A stretch of 64,000 nt of DNA from Acinetobacter sp. C26M (lineage in GTDB: Bacteria > Pseudomonadota > Gammaproteobacteria > Pseudomonadales > Moraxellaceae): contig NZ_CP098478.1 of assembly GCF_023702675.1 (NCBI RefSeq), positions 3,658,001 through 3,722,000 of the forward strand. Reading direction: 5' to 3'. Positions 48,005 through 58,045 of the stretch are shown here, in pieces. Position 1 is the first letter of the stretch; every line of letters begins with the position of its first letter. The translations under genes were made by a program, and so were the position numbers. The notes beneath the pieces are model-generated. The model searched no databases, was not told the DNA's origin, and saw nothing but the letters and a program-made list of their open reading frames with translations.

Positions 48005-50386
48005 TTAACGATGTGCTTTGGTCTTAGACTTTGGCTTTCCTGAAAATGGTCTTTTCTCACCCGTTTCACGTGGTGGTAAACCATTATGTTGGGTTAAGAC
48101 CTGTCCTTTTTGCGGACGCTGTTGACCTGACTGCGAACGAGATTGGCCTTGACCACGTTTTGCAGAATCCCCTGCAACAGATGAATTCTTTTTGCGTGCC
48201 GATTTATATTCACCTTCAGCAGTCCCTTGTGGCTGATAAGTTGGAATCAAATGCTGTTTTGAATTTCCGATGAGGTCCGCACGTCCCATTTCCTTCAAGG
48301 CTTCACGCAATAAGGGCCAGTTATTTGGATCATGGTAACGCAAGAATGCTTTATGCAAACGGCGACGTTTTTCACCTTTCACAATATCCACATTTTCCGT
48401 ATAGCGTGCTACTTTAGACAGCGGATTCTTGCCTGAATAATACATTGTGGTCGCAGTAGCCATTGGCGATGGATAGAAGGTCTGCACCTGATCGGCACGG
48501 AAACCATTTTTCTTTAACCAAATCGCCAAGTTCATCATGTCGTAATCCGTCGTGCCCGGATGCGCAGCAATAAAGTATGGAATTAAATACTGTTCTTTAC
48601 CTGCTTCCTTACTGAAACGCTCAAACATTTGCTTAAAACGATCATAAGTCCCGATACCAGGTTTCATCATCTTCGATAATGGGCCATTTTCGGTATGCTC
48701 AGGCGCAATTTTCAGGTAACCACCGACATGATGCTGAACCAACTCTTTCACATATTCAGGGTTTAAGACCGCAAGGTCATAACGCAGACCTGAACCAATC
48801 AGAATCTTCTTCACCCCTTTGATTTCACGTGCTTTACGATAAAGCTGAACCAAAGGTGCATGGTCGGTATGTAAGTTCTGACAAACACCTGGATAAACAC
48901 ACGATGGTTTACGGCAATTCTTTTCAATTTCAGGATCGTTACAGTGCAAACGGTACATGTTTGCCGTTGGTCCACCTAAGTCCGAGATAATCCCAGTGAA
49001 GTTAGGTGCAGTATCACGGATCTTTTCAATTTCACGTAAAATCGAATCTTCCGAGCGGTTTTGGATAATACGACCTTCATGCTCGGTAATCGAACAAAAG
49101 GTACAACCACCAAAACAGCCACGCATGATATTGACCGAGAACTTGATCATATCAAATGCTGGGAAACGTGCATTCGCATAAGATGGGTGCGGTAAGCGTG
49201 CATAAGGTAAATCAAATACATAGTCCATTTCCTCAGTAGTGAGAGGAATTGGCGGTGGATTGATCCAGACGTCACGCTCACCATGACGCTGTACCAAAGC
49301 TCGTGCATTACCAGGGTTAGTTTCAAGATGCAAAATACGGTTGGCATGGGCATAAAGCACCTGATCATCCGCAACTTCTTCAAAAGAAGGTAAACGGATT
49401 ACCGCCAATTCACGTGGTGGTAATTTATGTTTAATTGCTTTGGATGGAGCAGGCTTTAACTGCACAATTTGGGTATCAGGATCAAGCTGATCACCTTCAC
49501 GTACGATTGGATTTGCCACAAATTCTTTTTGGAAATTTTGATACTGTGCCAAGGAGTTGCCTTTTTCTTTTTCAACTTCACAGCCATCAATATCTTCAGT
49601 CATGACATAGGGGTTGATAATTGGATCCACACGTCCAATGGTATCAATGTCATTACTGGCAATTTCAACAAATTTTGCTTTCGATGCTTTATTGTGCTTA
49701 TTAATAATAAATGCGGTACCACGGACATCGGTAATCTCGTGAACTTTTTCGCCTTTGGCTAAACGATGCATCACGTCAATAATCGCACGCTCGCCATTAC
49801 CATACATCAGCAAATCAGCCTTTGAATCCATCAAGATTGAGCGACGGACTTTATCAGACCAATAATCATAATGTGCAATACGACGTAAACTGCCTTCAAT
49901 GCCACCCAATAACACTGGAACATCTGGAAAGGCTTCACGACAACGCTGACAGTAAACCGTTGCAGCACGGTCTGGACGTTTATTCGCTTCATTATTTGGT
50001 GAATACGCATCATCAGAGCGGATTTTACGATCTGCCGTATAACGGTTGATCATCGAGTCCATATTCCCTGCGGTCACACCCCATGCAATGGTTGGCTTAC
50101 CTAAAACACGGAAGCTTTCTACATTGGTCCAGTCTGGTTGCGCAATGATTCCAACACGGAAACCTTGTGCTTCAAGCACACGTCCAATCACACCAGATAC
50201 AAAAGATGGATGGTCAATATAAGCATCGCCACAAACTAAAATAAAGTCACATGCATCCCAGCCGAGTAGATCCATTTCTTCTCGTGACATCGGCAAAAAT
50301 GGTGCGGGTTCAAAACACGACGCCCAATATTTGTCGTAATCAAACAGCGCTTTAGGCGCAGTCTGCATGGTATAGGCAGTAGACAT
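48005..50386 (-). CDS. YgiQ-family radical SAM protein
   Basis: A 793-residue protein of the UPF0313/YgiQ family. An N-terminal Rossmann-like domain (about 1-330) precedes the radical SAM core with the 4Fe-4S motif CFGGCTFC (near 425) and a C-terminal extension (about 650-793) that ends in a basic, low-complexity Arg/Lys/Gln-rich tail. The reaction and substrate of YgiQ are unknown. Monocistronic. Confidence 0.9.
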   Translation of the reverse strand: MSTAYTMQTAPKALFDYDKYWASCFEPAPFLPMSREEMDLLGWDACDFILVCGDAYIDHPSFVSGVIGRVLEAQGFRVGIIAQPDWTNVESFRVLGKPTIAWGVTAGNMDSMINRYTADRKIRSDDAYSPNNEANKRPDRAATVYCQRCREAFPDVPVLLGGIEGSLRRIAHYDYWSDKVRRSILMDSKADLLMYGNGERAIIDVMHRLAKGEKVHEITDVRGTAFIINKHNKASKAKFVEIASNDIDTIGRVDPIINPYVMTEDIDGCEVEKEKGNSLAQYQNFQKEFVANPIVREGDQLDPDTQIVQLKPAPSKAIKHKLPPRELAVIRLPSFEEVADDQVLYAHANRILHLETNPGNARALVQRHGERDVWINPPPIPLTTEEMDYVFDLPYARLPHPSYANARFPAFDMIKFSVNIMRGCFGGCTFCSITEHEGRIIQNRSEDSILREIEKIRDTAPNFTGIISDLGGPTANMYRLHCNDPEIEKNCRKPSCVYPGVCQNLHTDHAPLVQLYRKAREIKGVKKILIGSGLRYDLAVLNPEYVKELVQHHVGGYLKIAPEHTENGPLSKMMKPGIGTYDRFKQMFERFSKEAGKEQYLIPYFIAAHPGTTDYDMMNLAIWLKKNGFRADQVQTFYPSPMATATTMYYSGKNPLSKVARYTENVDIVKGEKRRRLHKAFLRYHDPNNWPLLREALKEMGRADLIGNSKQHLIPTYQPQGTAEGEYKSARKKNSSVAGDSAKRGQGQSRSQSGQQRPQKGQVLTQHNGLPPRETGEKRPFSGKPKSKTKAHR

Positions 50387-50592
50387 AGCTTGCGAATCTC
50401 GGCTAGCAGATGAAGGAGAGACATTTATCGGGGTTGGTTGTATTTTAACCCCTAAAATGAAAGCCGATCATTTTAACATGAATTTCATTCATTTTCCCTG
50501 TTTATAAAACATTCAGGAACAAGGAGATAACAATTTATTTGTATAAAGTTTAATCAAAATATCAATAACAGCAATCAGACCACACTTTGTGA

Positions 50593-50979
50593 TCAATATG
50601 ATGCCTGACTCGTTATTTCATTCGATCGGATCAGCTCTTTCACCGTATAACCCGATTCTATATAACCTTGACCTTCTGAAATGGTCTGACCATTCGCCAA
50701 AGTTGCTTCTAAACGATATCCGCCCTCACCCTTTACGAAGAATTGCGTTTCTATCGTCTTGTTATTTTCTAAGGGCTGGAAAAATATCTCATGCTGCACA
50801 CCTGCTGTTTCCACATGTAGCTTCAGCTTACTAATCGTTTGCCCGCTGTGATTTGAGATTTGCATGTGGACTAAGGGCTGAAACCAATAATTAAAGCCCG
50901 CAGTTAAAGCACCAGCAAAAAAACTGATCAACAGTGCGATCAGCAAAATGATGATATATAGCAGTTTCTTGAATCTCAT
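50593..50979 (-). CDS. Hypothetical single-helix membrane protein
   Basis: A 128-residue protein starting at ATG 50979 (CAGGTG before it; the frame extends to 51027). One N-terminal membrane helix with a basic leader (MRFKKLLYIIILLIALLI) is followed by a periplasmic beta-rich domain (VHMQISNHSGQTISKLKLHV). It lies 64 bp downstream of the TonB receptor gene on the same strand, so it may belong to the same iron-regulated transcript. No family recognised. Confidence 0.7.
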   Translation of the reverse strand: MRFKKLLYIIILLIALLISFFAGALTAGFNYWFQPLVHMQISNHSGQTISKLKLHVETAGVQHEIFFQPLENNKTIETQFFVKGEGGYRLEATLANGQTISEGQGYIESGYTVKELIRSNEITSQASY

Positions 50980-51042
50980 AAACACCTGACCCATCATCTG
51001 AATGGATGATTGTGAAGCAACAATCATCCATGAGGCCTTATA

Positions 51043-53313
51043 TTAAAACTTAGCGCGCAGCGTGAGCTTCATATTTCTTGGCTCACCATAACGATTAGAG
51101 TCCGTTGTTAAATACGAGTAGTATTTTTTATCAAGGACATTATTGGCATTAACAGCAATCGTAATATTTTCACTCAAAGGATAACTCGCCATCAGGTTAA
51201 CTAATGCATAACCTTCCTGTTTAGCTGGCTTAGAACCATAGCGTCCGACTAGCCATTCGCTTTGGTAATTGACCCCGCCACCAACGGTTAGATTGTTCGC
51301 TAACTTGTAAGTCGCAAATAAACGCGCAATATGTTCAGGTGTGGTTTCATTGAAGGTCTGACCTTGCTTGCTCACATCTTTCTTATATTCTGTCGTATTG
51401 TAAGTATAGCCTGCCGAAAGATTTAAATGTGGTAATACTTCCCCACGTAGTTCCGTTTCAATACCCTCACTAATTACTTCTCCAGCTGCAACATTACAGT
51501 ACCCTTCTCCACCATTAAAAGCACACTGGCCTTTGCTGCTTTGATCTTGGAAAGCACGATTGATTTGGTTGGTTCTAAAAGCAGCAATTGAGGCAATTAG
51601 CTTATCGTCATTAAAGCTCCCTTTTACCCCAATTTCATAGACGTTGCCCTGAACTGGATCAAGCAATTTCTCATTACGATCTTTGACATTCTGCACCACA
51701 AAAGTATCAGTGAAGCTTGCATAACCCGTATATGTATCATTGAAGTCATAAGTTAAACCCACATAAGGCGTCCAGATATTATCTTTCTTATAATGAACCG
51801 CACGACTATCAACAAACTGACCTGTAACATTACTTTGATATTCTGAGTCATATTTGAATTGGCTCTCACGTACGCCTGTAATCAATTTTAATGAATCAGC
51901 TAAGTTCCAACGAGTGGTCAGATAAAATCCCGTTTGCTCGGTTGTTAAATATGAACGACCGCCATCTTTATCATAACGCGGCGCAGCATAAGGCAAGTTG
52001 TAAGGGCTAAAACTAAATACATTCACTAGCATTTGCTCAACACCAGCAGGTTTAGTCTTGGCTTGTCGATCCCACAATGAGCCATCTGCCATTATGGTAT
52101 CCCAACTACTCCACTGACCAGGAGTATCACTTTTCTGATGATTGATCCCTGCAACAAGCTCATGTTCACGTCCTAACAAGCTAAATGCGCCTTTAGTAAA
52201 GAAATCGAATACATCTAATTGCTGGTTATAACGGTAGCCATATTTGTTGATTGTTGCCTTCGGATTATTCTTATCAATTGCACCTGTGTTAGCAAAAGCA
52301 AGACTGGTAAAGGCCATATCCATATCGATATCAGCTCTTAAATAACTACCCTTTACCATCCATCCATTCTCAAACTGATGAGTTAAATCAATAAAAGCCT
52401 GGCTATTTTTCTTGTCCCAAAAGTCTCGATAATCACAACCACAATTATTCCTATCCAGTCCTATATCAGAACCATCTGAATAACGTGGTAAACTATTCAC
52501 AGGCACCGCATGTTCTTTTTGTTGGGAATAGCCAAAATTCAGCAAAGTATTTTTTGTCAGATCTGCGCTGATAATCCCGTAAAGTAAATTGCTGTCACGT
52601 GTGACAGCTTTCATCCATGAATCACCGTCTTGATAAGCTAAAACCAGTCGCCCCCTTACACTCCCAGATTCATTCAAACGGTTGGAAACATCGACTTCCC
52701 CACGAACAGTATTCCATGAGCCATAACTCACTGCACCGCTAGCGTGAAAATCTGCTGTTGGTTTTTTACGAATCAGATTCACTGTACCAGCCGGCTCTCC
52801 TGAACCTTGTAATAAGCCTGCTGCACCGCGCAAAACTTCAACACTCTCCAGCATCGCCATATCTGGCTTTGAAGAAGCCACATTAGTCGCATTGACTGCA
52901 ACACCATCATATTGCATCAAATTGGAGTTCCATCCATCTCCCATATTGAAACCACGTATTGAGAAGTTGGTGCGTTCGGTGTTATCGCCCGTTAAAATGA
53001 TCCCTGTAGTATTTAATAAAGCTTCACCTAAATTGGTTGCCCCCATGTCCTCCATTTGCTTTTGAGTAATCACAGAAACCGACTGAGGTGTTTCTTTAAT
53101 ACTCAGGTTGAGTTTGGTTGATGTACTGGCTTTTTTCTTGGTGTAATTATTTTCTAAGCCATCCTCCGCTGTGACCACAATAGTCGGTAATACATCTGTT
53201 TGTGTGGTTGTTGAGTCCGTAGCTGCGTAGCTTGTACCGATCCAACAACTATAGAGTGCAAGATAAATAATACTTTTAGGAAAAATTCGAGATTGAGAGA
53301 TAGGATACTGCAT
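51043..53313 (-). CDS. TonB-dependent siderophore receptor
   Basis: A 756-residue outer-membrane receptor. Signal peptide cleaved near SYA-AT; probable TonB box near DVLPTIVVTA; plug domain (about 60-205; SVSVITQKQMEDMGATNLGEAL and VEVLRGAAGLLQGSGEPAGTVNL); 22-strand barrel ending in Phe (LTLRAKF). The plug resembles hydroxamate-type receptors (FhuE/FpvA-like), but the ligand cannot be read. The frame opens at 53325; ATG 53313 is chosen because GGAG is spaced 6 nt from it. A Fur box lies just upstream, so iron repression is expected. Confidence 0.9.
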   Translation of the reverse strand: MQYPISQSRIFPKSIIYLALYSCWIGTSYAATDSTTTQTDVLPTIVVTAEDGLENNYTKKKASTSTKLNLSIKETPQSVSVITQKQMEDMGATNLGEALLNTTGIILTGDNTERTNFSIRGFNMGDGWNSNLMQYDGVAVNATNVASSKPDMAMLESVEVLRGAAGLLQGSGEPAGTVNLIRKKPTADFHASGAVSYGSWNTVRGEVDVSNRLNESGSVRGRLVLAYQDGDSWMKAVTRDSNLLYGIISADLTKNTLLNFGYSQQKEHAVPVNSLPRYSDGSDIGLDRNNCGCDYRDFWDKKNSQAFIDLTHQFENGWMVKGSYLRADIDMDMAFTSLAFANTGAIDKNNPKATINKYGYRYNQQLDVFDFFTKGAFSLLGREHELVAGINHQKSDTPGQWSSWDTIMADGSLWDRQAKTKPAGVEQMLVNVFSFSPYNLPYAAPRYDKDGGRSYLTTEQTGFYLTTRWNLADSLKLITGVRESQFKYDSEYQSNVTGQFVDSRAVHYKKDNIWTPYVGLTYDFNDTYTGYASFTDTFVVQNVKDRNEKLLDPVQGNVYEIGVKGSFNDDKLIASIAAFRTNQINRAFQDQSSKGQCAFNGGEGYCNVAAGEVISEGIETELRGEVLPHLNLSAGYTYNTTEYKKDVSKQGQTFNETTPEHIARLFATYKLANNLTVGGGVNYQSEWLVGRYGSKPAKQEGYALVNLMASYPLSENITIAVNANNVLDKKYYSYLTTDSNRYGEPRNMKLTLRAKF

Positions 53314-53327
53314 GAGATTCTCCATTT

Positions 53328-53346
53328 AAAATGAGAATCATTATCT
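53328..53346 (-). promoter_or_regulatory. Fur box of the TonB receptor gene
   Basis: On the minus strand AGATAATGATTCTCATTTT, very close to the GATAATGATWATCATTATC consensus. It lies 15-33 bp upstream of the chosen start. Confidence 0.85.
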
Positions 53347-53504
53347 TTATATTTTACATTTAAACAACATTTATGTTCATATTTTATGCATTATTTTCTG
53401 CTTTAGCTTATCAACGCTGTAAATAAAGGAGACTTAACTTTTATTCAGGAAACATTGACTGTTTAGAAAACCGGAATAAAACACTCTCTAAATATCCTCT
53501 CCAA

Positions 53505-54716
53505 TTATTCGAATAATAGAGTCTTGGACTTTAACCGCAACGCTAAAAATAGCCCCATTGCTAGAACCACAACCACCATAAGACTTATCCCCGTCCAGCC
53601 ATAATTTTCCCAAACTAACCCTCCACTACTGCCAAGCAAACTTGAGCCGATGTAATAGCAAAATAAATAGAGTGAAGATGCGACAGCCCGATACTGAACA
53701 GCTTGAACAGAAACCCAACTGCTGGCTGTCGAATGTGCCGCAAAAAATGAAAAAGTAAAAATAGTGAGACCCAGTAAGATGCTCCAAAGCGACGGAATCA
53801 AGGTGATCAATAAACCAATAATCATCATCACCAGTAATACAGGTAACACTTTATCGCGCCCATATTTAAAGCCCCATTGTGCGGCTTTGGGTGAGCTATA
53901 AATCCCTGCCAGATAGGCAATCGAAATCAAACCAATCCATGTTTGCGATAGATGAAACGGTGCTTCTAATAAGTGGTAACTGATGTAGTTAAAGACCGTG
54001 ACCAAGCAGCCCATTAAAATAAAACCTTGGGCAAATAAAATACGTAGTTTCGGGTCTTTTAGATTTTGCTCAAATGCTGCTTTAAAACGTGAGAATCGGA
54101 ACGGAAATGGTTTGAAATGCTGTGATTTAGGTAATAACAGATAGAATAAGCAGGCAATCACAAAATTCAGAAAACCAATAATATAGGTTGCTGATTGCCA
54201 AGAAATAAAATCAACCAAAACCCCTGCAATCAGACGCCCACCCATGCCACCAATCGCTGTGCCTGAGATATAAAGCCCCATGGCAAAACCGATATCTTTC
54301 TGCGCAATCTCTTCTCCAATATAAGTCATTGCCACTGCGGCAACCCCACTGACCGCCAGACCAATCAAAACACGGGTACTAAGAAAGATTTCCCAAATCG
54401 GAAAAGAAGCACTAATCAGCAATAAAATCGAGACCAGAAATAAGGCAAATACCATAATCGGTTTACGCCCAAAACGGTCAGAAATAAAGCCTGTAAATAG
54501 CAGACCGATAGCCAACGCGATGGTAGAAAAAGAAAGGGGGAAACTACTGTGGGTCGGGGTGACATGAAAGAATTCTGCAAAAATCGGCATCATCGGCTGT
54601 ACACAGTACAATGAGGAAAATGACGCGAAACCAGCGAAGAACAATGACCATAAAATCGCAGTAAACGATTTCGAACCATATTCAATATGGGTTGGGCGTA
54701 TAACTGATTCAGACAT
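53505..54716 (-). CDS. MFS transporter (YnfM-like)
   Basis: A 403-residue permease with 12 hydrophobic helices and motif A GFISDRFGRKP. Helix 5 has the antiporter-type glycine pattern GTAIGGMGGRLIAGV. The length and N terminus (SLYCVQPMMPIFAEFF) resemble the YnfM/AraJ-like group of exporters; the substrate is unknown. GGAG precedes the ATG. Its neighbours have no obvious link. Confidence 0.82.
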   Translation of the reverse strand: MSESVIRPTHIEYGSKSFTAILWSLFFAGFASFSSLYCVQPMMPIFAEFFHVTPTHSSFPLSFSTIALAIGLLFTGFISDRFGRKPIMVFALFLVSILLLISASFPIWEIFLSTRVLIGLAVSGVAAVAMTYIGEEIAQKDIGFAMGLYISGTAIGGMGGRLIAGVLVDFISWQSATYIIGFLNFVIACLFYLLLPKSQHFKPFPFRFSRFKAAFEQNLKDPKLRILFAQGFILMGCLVTVFNYISYHLLEAPFHLSQTWIGLISIAYLAGIYSSPKAAQWGFKYGRDKVLPVLLVMMIIGLLITLIPSLWSILLGLTIFTFSFFAAHSTASSWVSVQAVQYRAVASSLYLFCYYIGSSLLGSSGGLVWENYGWTGISLMVVVVLAMGLFLALRLKSKTLLFE

Positions 54717-54794
54717 CGGAACTCCTTATGCCCGATCAGTATACGCCTTCGACCGAAATGCGGAATGATCATTTCGGCCATTTTTATCAAATGT

Positions 54795-56063
54795 TTAAAA
54801 TAATGCTTTAGGCAGATGAATCTGAATCATTTCATTATCATCGGCAAGTTTGGCATTGCGGCCCGATGAACCTGGAAAATTGTTGTCATTCAATACCGTC
54901 AAAGTGGTGCCATTTTCAATAATCACATCTTCAATGGTTTCAAATGGGAAGGCAAACACCTTACCTGTACCAATATCCCCTTCACGTGCTGTGCCATACA
55001 GCCCATTTGGATTGGCAATTTTCATTAAGTCGACCAAGTCTTCGCGTGCCACTACCTGCTTCGGTTCATTGAATTTAATCCGAATCAGTTTCTTATGGCC
55101 GCCGAGATTATTTTGACTCACATCGCGCTCAATAATGATGCCTTCTTTGTCATTAAACAGTTGGAAGTCGCCAATATTGGTGGCTTTGCTGTCGAGTACG
55201 AACCAATAATAAACACCCGTATAGGCTTTCTTCTGAAGATCAAATTGCGAGATCAGCAGTCTACCTGTCGAGTCATTCAGCAATGGCTTTTCCAGCAGCG
55301 GATACAGGTATTTGCCATCTGGTGAAATCGCCATGCCTTCAAAACCACTACTGCGCCCCACCAATGGCTCAACATAATTGATATTGGCTTTATTCAGTTG
55401 ATTTTGCGGTGAGCGTAACTCTTGGCTCGGATTAAATGGATTTGGTAAAGCAATCGGAGCATCTAACAACACACCATCTGCTGAGAAATGTAGCAAGAAT
55501 GGGCCAAATTCATCACCAATCCAATAGGTACCATCTGGCGCACGTTGCATCGATTCAGGATCAAAATCCGCCCCAGTCAATAAGCGTTCTGCCGTATTAC
55601 CATTCACAATCTCAAAAGGAATCCGTTTATTTGGATCACGTAATTGAATGAAGCTTTGTACGGATACTTGTCCCGTGCCTTTGCTTTTGGTTTTAAAATC
55701 GGCTTTGATTTTATAAATGCGTAATAAGAAATCAGCAGAGTTATCCTGCGTGCCAAAACCATTATCGGCCATGGCCATATAACTGCCATCCTCATTTTTT
55801 AAGGCAGCAGAAAAACCTTGTACGGGTTGCCCTTTAAAAGGAGGATAAATGCCATTGGCACCACTCACCGCTTTACCTGAATCTGGTCCAACGGCATAGG
55901 TTGCGACAGGAAGCTTGGCGAAAGAAATCAGCGTAGGTTCTGTGACTTTGTCTGTCGATGTATTCTGATCTTGATTATTGTCATCATTATTACAGGCAGT
56001 TAAACCCAAAGCACTACAGCAAAATAAGGCCAATAAAGTTTTCTTGTTCATCATTTTATACAT
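54795..56063 (-). CDS. Phytase-like esterase-domain lipoprotein, Pho-regulated candidate
   Basis: A 422-residue lipoprotein: the signal peptide ends in the lipobox GLTAC followed by a D/N-rich linker. The body belongs to the 'esterase-like activity of phytase' family, a beta-propeller-type fold (YMAMADNGFGTQDNSADF, DPESMQRAPDGTYWIGDEFGPFLLHFSADG, GFEGMAISPDGKYLYPLLE). Such proteins are thought to act on phosphoesters, and a Pho-box array upstream agrees with a role in phosphate scavenging. Met 4 or Met 5 may be the true start. Confidence 0.82.
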   Translation of the reverse strand: MYKMMNKKTLLALFCCSALGLTACNNDDNNQDQNTSTDKVTEPTLISFAKLPVATYAVGPDSGKAVSGANGIYPPFKGQPVQGFSAALKNEDGSYMAMADNGFGTQDNSADFLLRIYKIKADFKTKSKGTGQVSVQSFIQLRDPNKRIPFEIVNGNTAERLLTGADFDPESMQRAPDGTYWIGDEFGPFLLHFSADGVLLDAPIALPNPFNPSQELRSPQNQLNKANINYVEPLVGRSSGFEGMAISPDGKYLYPLLEKPLLNDSTGRLLISQFDLQKKAYTGVYYWFVLDSKATNIGDFQLFNDKEGIIIERDVSQNNLGGHKKLIRIKFNEPKQVVAREDLVDLMKIANPNGLYGTAREGDIGTGKVFAFPFETIEDVIIENGTTLTVLNDNNFPGSSGRNAKLADDNEMIQIHLPKALF

Positions 56064-56094
56064 TTGGTAAAAATTTACGCAAATTAAAACAAGT

Positions 56095-56149
56095 TTTTAT
56101 GACGCTTTTACTGCAATAAAATGAAGTCTTTATGGCGAAAAGATGACAA
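56095..56149 (-). promoter_or_regulatory. Pho-box array upstream of the phytase-like gene
   Basis: On the minus strand, five consecutive 11-bp units: TTGTCATCTTT, TCGCCATAAAG, ACTTCATTTTA, TTGCAGTAAAA and GCGTCATAAAA. They follow the PhoB consensus CTGTCATAAAA in phase; units one and five are the best. The array ends 32 bp from the start codon. Confidence 0.75.
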
Positions 56150-56201
56150 TGCTACGCGACATTTTATCTTAGCAATCACCGCCACTACCGCAGCACCCAC
56201 C

Positions 56202-56609
56202 TTACTCAAGCTTGATCGGTTGATATTCACCAGCAATCGCAGCTTTTAAAAAGTTTTGAAAGGTTGGGCATTGCATATGATTTTCTGCAGGGCATACCGC
56301 AGCATGTCTCAGTCCTTGGCTGATAAAGTGCAGACGTCGGGTCATTTGTTCCAGTTGCTCTGCTTTCTCATTCAGCATGAATCGGTCCAATTCGGGCTGA
56401 CCACTTTCCCCAAACATATGTGCAATTTCATTGAGAGAAAAACCTGCTGCTCGCCCCAAAGCAATCAATGCCAATTGATCCAAGACGTGCTTGCCATATT
56501 GTCGACGTAATCCATGGCGGCCTATTGATCTAATTAAACCCTTTTCCTCATAAAAGCGTAAGGTTGAGGTCGTCACATTTGCCCGTTTAGCAACTTCTCC
56601 AATATCCAT
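56202..56609 (-). CDS. MerR-family transcriptional regulator
   Basis: A 135-residue regulator: winged helix-turn-helix (1-70; MDIGEVAKRANVTTSTLRFYEEKGL), dimerisation helix (about 75-105), and a short effector tail with two Cys (CPAENHMQC, about 112-120) that might sense redox or a thiol-reactive ligand. It is divergent from a three-gene cassette with a 16-bp palindrome between them. The family resemblance is to SoxR/NmlR-like members, but the SoxR iron-sulfur cluster (four Cys) is absent. Confidence 0.85.
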   Translation of the reverse strand: MDIGEVAKRANVTTSTLRFYEEKGLIRSIGRHGLRRQYGKHVLDQLALIALGRAAGFSLNEIAHMFGESGQPELDRFMLNEKAEQLEQMTRRLHFISQGLRHAAVCPAENHMQCPTFQNFLKAAIAGEYQPIKLE

Positions 56610-56619
56610 AAAAAACCCC

Positions 56620-56640
56620 TTGACTTCAAGTTGACTTGAA
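56620..56640. promoter_or_regulatory. MerR-type operator between merR and the DUF2938 cassette
   Basis: A perfect palindrome TTCAAGT-TG-ACTTGAA (56625-56640) directly overlaps a -35-like TTGACT (56620-56625) reading toward the 56692 gene. The core CAAGTTgACTTG resembles the SoxR site. MerR proteins act on operators lying in a long -35/-10 spacer; the -10 here is poorly defined. Confidence 0.75.
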
Positions 56641-56691
56641 CTTGCACACTATCTTTATCTCGTTTTATCCAGAAAAGATCAAGGTGAAAAA

Positions 56692-57183
56692 ATGAAAACT
56701 ACTGAACTATTATTCCAAATCCTCTGTTTAGGTGTTGGCGCCACGCTGATCATGGATATTTGGCTATTTATTTTAAAAAAACTCAATCAGCCCACCTTAA
56801 ATTTTGCCTTACTGGGTCGTTGGGTCGGTTGGATGTTTCGAGGCAAATTCATCCATACATCGATTGCGCAAAGCCCTGCCATTCAAAGGGAATATGCCTT
56901 GGGTTGGCTGGCACATTACAGTGTCTGCATCCTCTTCGCGCTCAGCTTTATCCTGATTGTAGGAGATGTATGGTTACGGCAGCCTCAATTTAGCTCCGCG
57001 TTTATTTTCGGGGTGATTACAGTGCTCATTCCCTTTTTCATCATGCAACCGGCCATGGGCGCAGGTATTGCCTCATCTAAAACCGCACAACCTTTGCACA
57101 ACTGCCTACGAAGTCTGATTAACCACGGTATTTTTGGCTGTGGTTTATATCTCAGCGCTCAATTGCTTGCACTGTTTCACTGA
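56692..57183 (+). CDS. DUF2938 membrane protein
   Basis: A 163-residue protein with four membrane helices (about 8-27, 72-92, 102-122, 138-160). Its sequence pattern (GVGATLIMDIWLF, GWLAHYSVCILFA, FIMQPAMGAGIASSKT) is that of DUF2938. The role is unknown. It is the first gene of a MerR-controlled cassette. Confidence 0.82.
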   Translation: MKTTELLFQILCLGVGATLIMDIWLFILKKLNQPTLNFALLGRWVGWMFRGKFIHTSIAQSPAIQREYALGWLAHYSVCILFALSFILIVGDVWLRQPQFSSAFIFGVITVLIPFFIMQPAMGAGIASSKTAQPLHNCLRSLINHGIFGCGLYLSAQLLALFH

Positions 57184-57194
57184 GGGATCAAACC

Positions 57195-57770
57195 GTGAAA
57201 TCAATTGCCGTTATTTATCATAGCCGTCAAGGTCATACCCAATTTATTGCCCAACAGATTCAACTCGGAGCAGCACAAGTTGAACAGGTTAAAATTGATT
57301 TATTCACCGCTGAACAGTTGATGTCTCAACCCGAGCTACTCTGTCCCTATGATGGACTGATTTGGGGTTCACCAACCTATCTGGGTGGAGTTTCTGGCAC
57401 ATTGAAACAACTGATGGATGCCACTGGCCCATTATGGAAGAAGCAGGCATTTAAAGGAAAGTTAGCCGCTGGATTTACTGTTTCCTCACTGCCCGCAGGC
57501 GATAAGCAATCCACCTTGATTTCACTTTTCACCTTTGCAATGCAACACGGTATGATATGGGTGGGCAACCCAATTTTACCTGAGCAGCATCAAGGTGTTC
57601 CATATACACAAGCTGCCAATCGTCTCGGGTCATGGTCAGGTCTTATGGCACAAGCTGAACATGCCAGTCCGGCAAATGCTTTTGATTTTGGTGATATTAA
57701 AACGGCTCAGCTATTTGGGAAAAATTTTGCATTCAACTTAAGTGCATATCAAGGAGTGATATTCAGGTGA
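57195..57770 (+). CDS. Flavodoxin-fold NAD(P)H:quinone oxidoreductase (WrbA-like)
   Basis: A 191-residue FMN-binding protein. The phosphate-binding loop is SRQGHT at the end of strand one (IAVIYHSRQGHTQ), and GSPTYLGGVSGTLKQLMD is the WrbA/flavodoxin signature. It likely reduces quinones by two electrons. It starts 11 bp after the DUF2938 gene and overlaps the next gene by 4 bp, so the three genes form one operon that may protect against electrophiles or quinones. Confidence 0.85.
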   Translation: MKSIAVIYHSRQGHTQFIAQQIQLGAAQVEQVKIDLFTAEQLMSQPELLCPYDGLIWGSPTYLGGVSGTLKQLMDATGPLWKKQAFKGKLAAGFTVSSLPAGDKQSTLISLFTFAMQHGMIWVGNPILPEQHQGVPYTQAANRLGSWSGLMAQAEHASPANAFDFGDIKTAQLFGKNFAFNLSAYQGVIFR

Positions 57771-57985
57771 AAGCAGCAAGTCTTTTATTTCCATTGATTT
57801 TATCTTGCATGATGTCTTTTTTAATCTCTGGCATCACCACATTAAAGGCAGTGGGTTTTATCGATCATTTCTTTGCGATGTGGATGTCAGCATGGATCGT
57901 GGCTTGGATGTTTGCCTTTCCTAGCGTATTGGTCTGCGCGCCAATTGCACAAAGATTGGTGGGCTGGATTCTAAAGAAACGCTGA
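57767..57985 (+). CDS. DUF2798 small membrane protein
   Basis: A 72-residue protein with two helices (about 5-25 and 38-60). GTG start overlapping the previous stop by 4 bp (GTGA). The pattern LILSCMMSFLISGITTL...WMSAWIVAWMFAFPSVL is the DUF2798 signature. The role is unknown; last gene of the cassette. Confidence 0.82.
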   Translation: MKAASLLFPLILSCMMSFLISGITTLKAVGFIDHFFAMWMSAWIVAWMFAFPSVLVCAPIAQRLVGWILKKR

Positions 57986-57994
57986 TTTGCACTT

Positions 57995-58012
57995 TGTAAG
58001 TAAAAGCCTACA
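57995..58012 (+). promoter_or_regulatory. GacA upstream activating sequence of sRNA copy 1
   Basis: TGTAAG-TAAAAG-CCTACA, 11 of 12 defined bases of the GacA/UvrY consensus TGTAAG-N6-CTTACA. A TATACT -10 lies at 58034-58039. Both half-sites are unchanged in copy 2, where two of the changes fall in the N6 spacer. Confidence 0.85.
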
Positions 58013-58045
58013 ATAACTGTGGTGATTGGCGAATATACTGAATGA

